This document shows positions 34,418 to 39,841 of a stretch of DNA of 39,841 nt, in pieces; positions within the stretch are counted from its first letter, which is position 1; each line of letters opens with the position of its first letter. The stretch covers positions 1 to 39,841 of the forward strand of contig NZ_LZMB01000459.1 of the NCBI RefSeq assembly GCF_001673555.1, in the 5' to 3' direction. The translations under genes and the position numbers were made by a program. The notes under the pieces were generated by a model. That model was not told where the DNA came from. It worked only from the letters and a program-made list of their open reading frames with translations, and ran no database searches. This DNA comes from Mycobacterium sp. 1165178.9 (GTDB lineage Bacteria > Actinomycetota > Actinomycetes > Mycobacteriales > Mycobacteriaceae).

Positions 34418-34738
34418 TCAGTGCAGCGGCCCGCCGTAATTCGCCCGGTTCTCGGCCTCAGCCTCCTCGCGTAGCGCGGTAATCGCGAGATTCAGCCTTT
34501 CGGCCAACTCGACGTGCCCGTATCCCGTCATCACCCCGGGATGCAGGGTCAGTCGCAGGAGCCGGCCATCGGAATTCGCAACGGCGTGAACGTCACCCAG
34601 ATCGACGCTGTAGGTGACGGCTTCGGCCTGCGCCACAAGGGCTTCCCACTTGTCGGCCGCCTCGCTCAGTTCCCGAAGAACCGATTCGACGAGATCCTTC
34701 TCGCTGAGATTCGCGCGACTGCCCGAACCCGCCACCAT
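34418..34738 (-). CDS. YbaB/EspL-like small protein (Rv0030 counterpart)
   Basis: The 106-residue protein is very like my recollection of Rv0030 (DUF2710-type). It runs SEKDLVESVLRELSEAADKWEAL (helix), then VTYSVDLGDVHAVANSDGRLLRLTLHPGVM (three strands) and a long C-terminal helix LAERLNLAITALREEAEAEN. This helix-sheet-helix order matches YbaB/EbfC-fold proteins, of which EspL of ESX-1 is one. The ATG at 34738 fits homologue length; an upstream TTG at 34771 would add eleven residues, with GGAGGGG lying 14 bases before 34738. It follows the Rv0029-like gene by 72 bases and is the last gene of the minus-strand cluster. Confidence 0.83.
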   Translation of the reverse strand: MVAGSGSRANLSEKDLVESVLRELSEAADKWEALVAQAEAVTYSVDLGDVHAVANSDGRLLRLTLHPGVMTGYGHVELAERLNLAITALREEAEAENRANYGGPLH

Positions 34739-34810
34739 GACAGTATCGTCGACCCCTCCGACCAGCGTCAATTCATTTGCGCGCAGGTTTGCGGCGAGCC
34801 TGCCGGGCGC

Positions 34811-36535
34811 TCACCCGACAAGCTTTTGATACCAGGCGAGGTGGTAGTTCGCGGACACAGCATCCCCGCTGGCGATGCCCTCGGTGGCGGCCATCAGCAG
34901 GCACTTGAGCAGCAGCGCGGGATTGACGTTCGGGTACTGAACGAGGAGCTGGTAGCGGGCGGTATCGAGATGGACCCGCAGCACGTCGACCTCCTGGTCG
35001 ACGACCACCGTTCCCGCGGCGGCGGCTTGCGCCAACCTCGGCACGATCTTGGGCAGATCGTCACGCCCCCGCGTGGCCGCACTCAGCACGCTCGCCAAAT
35101 CATCGATGGCGGGCAGCGCGCGCGGCTCCACCGAAGACCTGGTCGCCGCGAAGTTGACTGAGCGGCGCAACGAATCACCGGGAGCGTAAGTGACGACGCG
35201 CGCCGTCTCGCCGATCAACGCGGCCACTCTGCCGCTGCGACGCTCGGGTTCCAGCAACCGCACGCCCGCCGGAAGGGTGATGCCCGACGGTATCCATCCG
35301 TGGGCGAGATCGGTCACCAGCACCGTCGTGCCATCGGCGCGATCTCCGATCGCCCAATTCAAACGCGGCTCCTGCCGGACCACGAACTCGAGCAGTCGGT
35401 TCAGCCGCTCATTATCGAATACCGTTGAGGTTGACGGCTTTTCGGTATGGGGCCGGGCGGCGGAGACCGAGGCAGTGTCGCTGTCAGAGATGACGGGCGT
35501 GGCATCGGCCGCGACGGGCGTGGCATCGGCGAGGGGTTCCTGCGCGACCTCTTGCGGCTCCGCCTCAACGGGAACCGGCTCGTCGGCCACCGCGTGGTGG
35601 CGCCCGGAGTCGGCCTGGTCTGGAGCCGGCGCGGAAGCAGGCTCCACCGGCGTCGCTGAACCGGGTTCGTCCCTGACCACCGGAATGACTTGTGTCTGCT
35701 CGAGGCGTGACGCATTGGTGGGTCCCGCAAGCTCATCTTCGGTAGCGCTCGATTCGCTAGCCGCCTCCTGTTCGTCCCCACCGGCCTGCTCGGTGACGGC
35801 GTGGTGCCGCCCGGAGTCGGCCTGGTCCGGAGCCGGCGCGGAAGCAGGCTCCGCCGGCGTCGCTGAACCGGGTTCGTCCCTGATCACCGGGATGACTTGG
35901 GTCTCGCCGAGATGCGACACATCGGCGGTGCGGCGGGCGGCGCGGTCGGCATGGACTTCCTGCGGGACTGGCTGCGGTGTACCGAGGCCGGCGGGCGGCT
36001 CGCCAGCGGATTCTCGACGCCGCCTTCTTCCCGTGCGTGGCGCTGTCACGGGAGGTGGCAGCTGAGCGGGCGCCTTGCCGATGGGCTTGGCGTCGCGGAT
36101 TGTCGCCAGTACCTGCGTCTTCTCCAGGTCCGCGCCGGACGGCTCAACCCTCGGTGGGGGAGGAGCCGGGGCTTTGGCTCCACTCCGCATGGCGTGCAGA
36201 TAGCGAATCGTCGATTCGACTCGGCGCGCCGCCCGCCCGCGGGCCTCGTCGATGACTCGCGCCTCCGCCGCCTGGCGGGCAAGGTCGGTCATTCCCGATC
36301 GCTTGAGCAACTTCAGTTCGTCGTTGGCGGCGTGAGCGATGCGTTGCAGATCGGCCTTGAGATGCTCAGCGAGAGTGGCGGTTTCGGGCGTGATCGTCGA
36401 CAGTTCGGCAGGCCATAGCCCGCCTGTCACCCACGGGGTGCAGTCGATAGGGGAGCTGAAAGCCGGCGTCGCCAGTGATTCCCGGGTAGCCCTCCGGAGA
36501 CGCTGGCGCGCCGACATCCGACCGAAGACCGCCAC
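34811..36535 (-). CDS. large Pro/Ala-rich ESX-accessory-like protein (Rv0029 counterpart)
   Basis: The 574-residue protein has a charged helical N-terminus (about 50-115, ITPETATLAEHLK to STIRYLHAM), a low-complexity Ala/Pro/Glu middle (120-370) and a conserved C-terminal domain (about 372-574: LLEFVVRQEPRLNWAIGDRADG, VTDLAHGWIPSGITLP, LPKIVPRLAQAAAAGTV). It matches Rv0029 (DUF5631/DUF5632 type, naming from memory) but is far longer than the H37Rv protein; expansion of the middle explains it. The middle holds three TQV(I/L) motifs (T140, T212, T281) and a 36-residue duplication (212-247 and 281-316). No signal peptide or membrane span is seen. Confidence 0.83.
   Translation of the reverse strand: MAVFGRMSARQRLRRATRESLATPAFSSPIDCTPWVTGGLWPAELSTITPETATLAEHLKADLQRIAHAANDELKLLKRSGMTDLARQAAEARVIDEARGRAARRVESTIRYLHAMRSGAKAPAPPPPRVEPSGADLEKTQVLATIRDAKPIGKAPAQLPPPVTAPRTGRRRRRESAGEPPAGLGTPQPVPQEVHADRAARRTADVSHLGETQVIPVIRDEPGSATPAEPASAPAPDQADSGRHHAVTEQAGGDEQEAASESSATEDELAGPTNASRLEQTQVIPVVRDEPGSATPVEPASAPAPDQADSGRHHAVADEPVPVEAEPQEVAQEPLADATPVAADATPVISDSDTASVSAARPHTEKPSTSTVFDNERLNRLLEFVVRQEPRLNWAIGDRADGTTVLVTDLAHGWIPSGITLPAGVRLLEPERRSGRVAALIGETARVVTYAPGDSLRRSVNFAATRSSVEPRALPAIDDLASVLSAATRGRDDLPKIVPRLAQAAAAGTVVVDQEVDVLRVHLDTARYQLLVQYPNVNPALLLKCLLMAATEGIASGDAVSANYHLAWYQKLVG
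35592..35904 (-). repeat. in-frame direct repeat of about 105 bp inside the Rv0029-like gene
   Basis: About 105 bases starting at 35592 recur at 35799 with only a handful of differences; period 207 bases (69 codons), so both stay in frame. Each unit encodes TQVIPV(V/I)RDEPGSATP and the following Pro/Ala/Asp stretch to GRHHAV. High identity points to recent duplication or gene conversion. Confidence 0.85.
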
Positions 36536-36617
36536 CGGCTAAGCGTACCGGGACCCGGCCGGCCACTTGTGCGGTCGGTGAATTGTGCGGTCGCACGGCC
36601 CTGGGTAGCGTGAGGAC

Positions 36618-36761
36618 ATGGCTGATTCTGCACTGCAGCAGCAACTCGATGAGGTGCGTGCCTTCCTCGCTCGCGCGCGAGAGTTGTTCGGCCCCAATCC
36701 GGTAGAGCCGCCGACCGGTATCGCTCCCGATCCCAGCGTGGCCAAGCCACGGTTACGCTAG
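36618..36761 (+). CDS. 47-residue small protein on the strand opposite the cluster
   Basis: The ORF encodes MADSALQQQLDEVRAFLARA, continues RELFGPNPVEPP and ends with a Pro-rich tail. GTGAGGAC lies directly before the ATG (GAGG with only 2 bases spacing). It sits in the gap between the Rv0029-like and Rv0028-like genes, on the plus strand, while all neighbours are on the minus strand. Amphipathic helix plus LFGPNP looks like real coding sequence. The pattern is reminiscent of N-termini of the NlpC/P60 and DUF4226 proteins in this cluster, for example AVLFGAG in the larger DUF4226 protein, so it could be a remnant of such a gene. Function is unknown. Confidence 0.5.
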   Translation: MADSALQQQLDEVRAFLARARELFGPNPVEPPTGIAPDPSVAKPRLR

Positions 36762-36784
36762 CCCGACGGCTGGCCTGACAGCCC

Positions 36785-37096
36785 TTAGATCGCGCCGCTA
36801 CGACGACGCAGTTTGTGCGCCAGCAACTTCTCGATGGCCGCATCGAGGTCTCGGGGGGTCGGGACCACCGCGGAAGGGGTATGCCCGGCCGCGACGATCT
36901 CGTCGCGGATCTCCAGCAACGCTTTGAGGCAAGACACATCGGCCGTCAGCAGGATGCCCTGCGCCAGCGTCTCGGCGTCGGTTTCCATCGCCTCTTCGCT
37001 CAGCGCGACGCTGTGCATATAGCCGCCGCGGCAAGAGCGGACGAGAATGTGTCCACTCGGGTGAACAGTGTCGAAAGCGGGATTCGCGTCGGTCAT
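36785..37096 (-). CDS. EspD/EspH-like protein (Rv0028 counterpart)
   Basis: The 103-residue protein (Rv0028 is about 101) reads NPAFDTVHPSGHILVRSCRGGYMHSVALSEEAMETDAETLAQGILLTADVSCLKALLEI: a short strand pair, a central strand and then a helix, the DUF2694 pattern of ESX-1-associated EspD and EspH, which act as chaperone-like or stabilising proteins for secreted effectors. Cytoplasmic; no signal. The ATG at 37096 overlaps the 3' end of the upstream EspC-like gene by four bases (stop codon at 37093-37095), so the two are coupled. It could also be a YbaB-fold relative. Confidence 0.75.
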   Translation of the reverse strand: MTDANPAFDTVHPSGHILVRSCRGGYMHSVALSEEAMETDAETLAQGILLTADVSCLKALLEIRDEIVAAGHTPSAVVPTPRDLDAAIEKLLAHKLRRRSGAI

Positions 37097-37410
37097 CGAC
37101 CGCGGTCGACGATGTCGCCGAACTTCCCTGCCGCCTCCTGCTCGTGCTGTTCCCACATCGTCGCCGAAACGTTCAGTTTGTCGGCAAGATCGGCGTGGTC
37201 AGTGGCTTGCTGCTCATAGCACTGGCGTCGAAGCTCCAGCAGCTCACGGCCGGCGTCGCGCAACTCGCTGAAGATTGGCCCGAGGGAATCGAGACTCTCC
37301 TGGATCGCCGCGTGCGACGAGGGGACGGTGCGCAAGTAATCCGAGGTGTCCTGGTGATGCGCGGCAGCCTGACGTAGGTGCGCAGGCACTACATGAATCG
37401 AATCTGCCAT
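37093..37410 (-). CDS. EspC-like ESX-secretion-associated protein (Rv0027 counterpart)
   Basis: The 105-residue protein, the same length as Rv0027, is almost all helix, split by a break around SLGPIF (about 42-47), as in DUF2580/EspC-type partners that form helical hairpins for type VII secretion. The C-terminal part is SATMWEQHEQEAAGKF (about 83-98). In EspC and EspF the secretion signal is YxxxD/E; here W85 replaces Tyr in W-E-Q-H-E. No WXG motif is seen. Its stop overlaps the next gene (ATGA). The gene begins 49 bases after the DUF4226 gene. Secretion is likely but not shown. Confidence 0.8.
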   Translation of the reverse strand: MADSIHVVPAHLRQAAAHHQDTSDYLRTVPSSHAAIQESLDSLGPIFSELRDAGRELLELRRQCYEQQATDHADLADKLNVSATMWEQHEQEAAGKFGDIVDRGR

Positions 37411-37459
37411 CCGCTATCTCCTGTTGACGATCGCCGGTTGTTGCGGCGAATTCACTTTG

Positions 37460-38911
37460 TCAGGTGGTCGACGTGGTCGCCGGCCGAGTAGGTGTCGGTG
37501 GGTCAGGCTTGACCGGCGTCGTTACCTCCGCGCTCGACGCCGGCGGATGCTCCCAGCCTAGGAAGCTCGGCCCGCTCACGGTGGCGATGTGTTGAATTTG
37601 GCCATCCACAAGCGCCTTGCCGGGGCCAAGGGCGAGCGCGTGGCGATCGGTGAACATCCCGATATCGCCGGGCACAACCTGAACGGAATCGATGGGGTTG
37701 GGCACCGGGGTCCCCGGTGGGGGAATGGTCATTCCCTGCTGCTGGAAGGCCTCCGCTACCGGGGTGCCGCCGACGGCGGCCGTGATCGCCGCCGCCAGCT
37801 GCGGGGTGGCCGCGGTCACCGTTTCCCCGTCCGGCAAGGTCACTTGTGTCGGCCCGGCCGGCGGCTCATCGGATGCCTCGCCGTGTGAGGCATCGGTCCC
37901 GTCTCCCGGCTCGTTCGGGGCGTCGCGCGAGCCCGGGTGTTGGTCCTGGTCGTTCGGCAACTCCTCGTCGGCCAGATCGTCCAGAGCCGGATCGGTCCCG
38001 TCGCCGTCCCGCAGCCCGGACAGCGGAAGTCCGCCGGGCCGTTCCCAACCGGCCATCGACGCGGGCAGAGAACCAAACCCCGGGAGCGATCCGCCGCCGA
38101 ACGTGGGCATGGCGGGCGCCATCGGTTGCTGCGGTATGGCGGGCATCGCGGCCATGGCGGCCGGATCCGGCCCTGGGCCATCGCCGGCCGGCGCGTCATC
38201 GTCGGCTAGCAAGGAATCCAGCAGCGGATCCCAGTCGGCGCCGTCATCATCGGTCGCGAGGCCCGGATCGTCGGCCGGCGCTAAAGCTCGCGGGCGGTCG
38301 CCCGGGGCATTCGATTCGCCTTTGGAGGCGTCGTACAGCGAGGTCCAGGCGGCCATCAGCGCAGACTTCGACGTGTTATCCAGGCTGGCGGTGAGGACAA
38401 CCTCGCGAATGTCGCGCAGCTTGCCGATGAGAAACCGCTGGAAGTCACGCGCCCCCGCCGGTGTGTCCAGATCGGATCTCGTCCGTACCGCGGCTTCGGT
38501 ATCGTGCTGCAACCTGATCAGGGCTTCGCCGCCGTCAACCGCGTGCAGGTGCGCGTTCAGGATTGCCGAGATCACCTGCAGGTCTAACTGCGAGCTGGCC
38601 GAGTTCTGTTGTGCGAGAGCCGCTTCGGCGTTGGCAATGGCATCGGCCGCATCACCCGTTTCGTGATCCGGCGGTACCGCGGCTCCGGCGGGCGGCCGCA
38701 CGGGCGGGTTGGCCGTCGTTCCGGCGCCGAACAAGACGGCGTGCTGTTGGCGGACCTTGCGCAGGATTGCCTCGATCTGTTCGGGGCGGGTGGTCGGGGT
38801 GAGCGCGGCGCTGACTTCGGCCGGCGCCAGTCCCGTCTGCCACGCGCCCGGATCACCGGTGCGATCTCGGAGGTATTTGACCGCGGCCAGCAGGTCGTCA
38901 TAGGCCGACAT
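37460..38911 (-). CDS. large DUF4226-domain protein (Rv0026 counterpart)
   Basis: The protein (483 residues from ATG 38911; 522 if it begins at GTG 39028) has an N-terminal part MSAYDDLLAAVKYLRDR, a helix with LRKVRQQHAVLFG (about 50-62), a DUF4226 region (about 105-200) with DTPAGARDFQRFLIGKLRDI, a Pro/Asp-rich low-complexity middle (210-365) and a C-terminal domain (about 375-460: VTLPDGETVTAATPQLAAAITAAVGGTPVAEAFQQQGM, PGDIGMFTDRHALALG). The last part reads like a conserved cap domain. The DUF4226 motif repeats that of the gene upstream, so they are paralogous. The start is uncertain: neither candidate has a good ribosome-binding site. Longer than the H37Rv counterpart. Confidence 0.78.
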   Translation of the reverse strand: MSAYDDLLAAVKYLRDRTGDPGAWQTGLAPAEVSAALTPTTRPEQIEAILRKVRQQHAVLFGAGTTANPPVRPPAGAAVPPDHETGDAADAIANAEAALAQQNSASSQLDLQVISAILNAHLHAVDGGEALIRLQHDTEAAVRTRSDLDTPAGARDFQRFLIGKLRDIREVVLTASLDNTSKSALMAAWTSLYDASKGESNAPGDRPRALAPADDPGLATDDDGADWDPLLDSLLADDDAPAGDGPGPDPAAMAAMPAIPQQPMAPAMPTFGGGSLPGFGSLPASMAGWERPGGLPLSGLRDGDGTDPALDDLADEELPNDQDQHPGSRDAPNEPGDGTDASHGEASDEPPAGPTQVTLPDGETVTAATPQLAAAITAAVGGTPVAEAFQQQGMTIPPPGTPVPNPIDSVQVVPGDIGMFTDRHALALGPGKALVDGQIQHIATVSGPSFLGWEHPPASSAEVTTPVKPDPPTPTRPATTSTT

Positions 38912-39046
38912 CAGCCAAACGGGCGGCGCCGCAACTTGCTTGAACGCTGCTGCGGGAAACGACGCGACCCCTCCATGTCCGGCGACGGTACTCAGGCGGA
39001 TTGGTGCCGACAATTCACTGTGCTGCACGGTGTGGACTATTCCCGA

Positions 39047-39409
39047 CTAGCCGCTATCGGCGGCGTACTGGGCCCGAAGGTTTTGCAACACAGCGGCTTT
39101 CGCCTGGCCTAATTCGCGCGCCTCGGCCACGACCGATGCGATCTCGCGTTGCTTGTCCATCAGAAACTTCCGGAACTCGCGCGCGCCCATCGGAGTATCG
39201 AGTGCGAGGCCCGCCTGATTCACGGTTGCATGGTCGATCTGCTCGGCTATGGAATCCAGTCGCCTGACGCTCTCGCGTGCTGCGTCGTGAGCGCTGGTCA
39301 GCACCTCGTTCAGCACCCGATCGGCTTCGGACGCGATGCCGTGCTGGCTCGCCAGCGCCGTCCGTCGCGCCTCAACGGCCTCTAATGAGGGCCCCGGTTG
39401 TTCCGGCAT
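39047..39409 (-). CDS. small DUF4226-domain protein (Rv0025 counterpart)
   Basis: The 120-residue protein, the length of Rv0025, is all-helical: AVEARRTALASQHGIASEADRVLNEVL, a middle helix, and DTPMGAREFRKFLMDKQREIASVV (about 75-98), a motif shared with the larger DUF4226 protein downstream. It ends with a further helix. Many mycobacterial DUF4226 proteins lie next to EspC-like genes and NlpC/P60 hydrolases. No signal peptide or enzyme motif is seen. It lies 48 bases after the hydrolase gene and 18 bases before the upstream candidate start of the next gene. Confidence 0.83.
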   Translation of the reverse strand: MPEQPGPSLEAVEARRTALASQHGIASEADRVLNEVLTSAHDAARESVRRLDSIAEQIDHATVNQAGLALDTPMGAREFRKFLMDKQREIASVVAEARELGQAKAAVLQNLRAQYAADSG

Positions 39410-39457
39410 CGGCTCACCCCATTCGTCGTGCCCGTGTCACCGGGCGGTCTTGGCTTG

Positions 39458-39841
39458 TCATATCGGTCGGCGGACCGCAACGTTGTTGCCCAGTCGGCTT
39501 ATTCGCACCGAGGCGCCCGCATAGGGCGCTTCCACGACGAGGTTGTTCCCGATGGCCAGCTGCACATGTCCGGCGTGCGGAAACACCAGATCACCGGGCC
39601 GCACCTGGGAGCGGGGCACCGCGATCCCGTCGTTGATCTGCTGATATGTGGTGCGATCCAGGTGAATACCGGCCTGCGCATAGCTCCACTGCACCAACCC
39701 GGAACAGTCGAACTGGTCGGGGCCCGTCGCGCCCCAGACATACGGTCGGCCCAGTCGAGACAAAGCGGCGCGCACCGACGCCGCGGCCACCGAGATCCTT
39801 GCCGATGCGCACCGCGATCGAGCACACGCCCGCGACCTGAC
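39458..39841 (-). CDS. NlpC/P60 peptidoglycan hydrolase, C-terminal part (Rv0024 counterpart, cut by window edge)
   Basis: The visible part is an NlpC/P60 endopeptidase domain that would cleave D-Glu-mDAP bonds in peptidoglycan stems: RPYVWGATGPDQFDCSGLVQWSYAQAGI with the nucleophile Cys in DCSG, then LVFPHAGHVQLAIGNN with the catalytic His and GNNVAVRRPI at the end. The rest lies beyond the window. Upstream of about 39785 the reading frame looks less coding-like than an alternative frame reading VAGVCSIAVRIGKDL, so a frameshift or sequence error near 39775-39790 is possible. Together with the EspC-like and DUF4226 genes it forms the Rv0024-Rv0030-type cluster. Confidence 0.85.
   Translation of the reverse strand, partial: VRSRACARSRCASARISVAAASVRAALSRLGRPYVWGATGPDQFDCSGLVQWSYAQAGIHLDRTTYQQINDGIAVPRSQVRPGDLVFPHAGHVQLAIGNNLVVEAPYAGASVRISRLGNNVAVRRPI

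Noticed and set aside
1-39841. Mobile elements, prophage or CRISPR
   Set aside because: No transposase, integrase, terminal inverted repeats with target duplication, or spaced short repeats were seen.

Overview
The window is chromosomal DNA of a slow-growing, non-tuberculosis Mycobacterium, probably close to the M. avium complex. GC is very high with strong third-position G/C bias and many GTG/TTG starts. Most genes match, in protein family and order, the M. tuberculosis H37Rv block Rv0024 to Rv0058 read in reverse. An Hsp18 of the M. leprae/M. avium 18 kDa antigen type lies near the left edge. Rv equivalences are from memory of those proteins; no search was run.

Layout. (1) 1-3.4 kb, accessory edge: hsp18 with a well-formed promoter, a possible downstream small ORF, a divergent HxlR-SCP2 regulator / NmrA-type reductase pair, and an orphan ANTAR protein. 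(2) 3.7-13 kb, minus strand: DUF5318 zinc-ribbon protein, ponA1, a GT87-like membrane protein, a DJ-1/PfpI protein, rpsF-ssb-rpsR-rplI, and dnaB. DnaB has no intein; its promoter carries an SOS-box-like dyad and three DnaA-box-like sites lie upstream. (3) 13-26.8 kb, plus strand: a DUF1707-type membrane protein, a PadR regulator plus ino1, a tightly coupled four-gene operon (F420-type oxidoreductase, sulfotransferase, TIM-barrel protein, DUF1214 protein) that I do not recall at this place in H37Rv, then the Rv0045c, Rv0044c and Rv0043c counterparts, a polar amino-acid ABC transporter with fused binding protein and permease, a MarR regulator and an SDR. (4) 26.8-34.3 kb: leuS (minus), Mtc28-like secreted protein, small membrane protein, AlgH/UPF0301 protein (minus), MFS transporter, and a mycothiol-dependent isomerase-like protein. 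(5) 34.4 kb to the end, minus strand: counterparts of Rv0030 back to Rv0024, which resemble accessory genes of type VII (ESX) secretion: NlpC/P60 hydrolase (cut by the window edge), two DUF4226 proteins, an EspC-like small helical protein, an EspD/EspH-like protein, a repeat-containing Pro/Ala-rich protein and a YbaB/EspL-like protein. The H37Rv genes Rv0031-Rv0035 are absent at this junction.

The genes combine replication (dnaB, ssb), translation (rpsF, rpsR, rplI, leuS), cell-wall synthesis (ponA1), inositol supply (ino1) and several self-contained regulator/target units whose upstream DNA holds clear dyads. The most promising less-described systems are the ESX-accessory-like cluster at the right end and the four-gene sulfotransferase operon. 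No tRNA, rRNA, CRISPR array, insertion sequence or prophage was seen.
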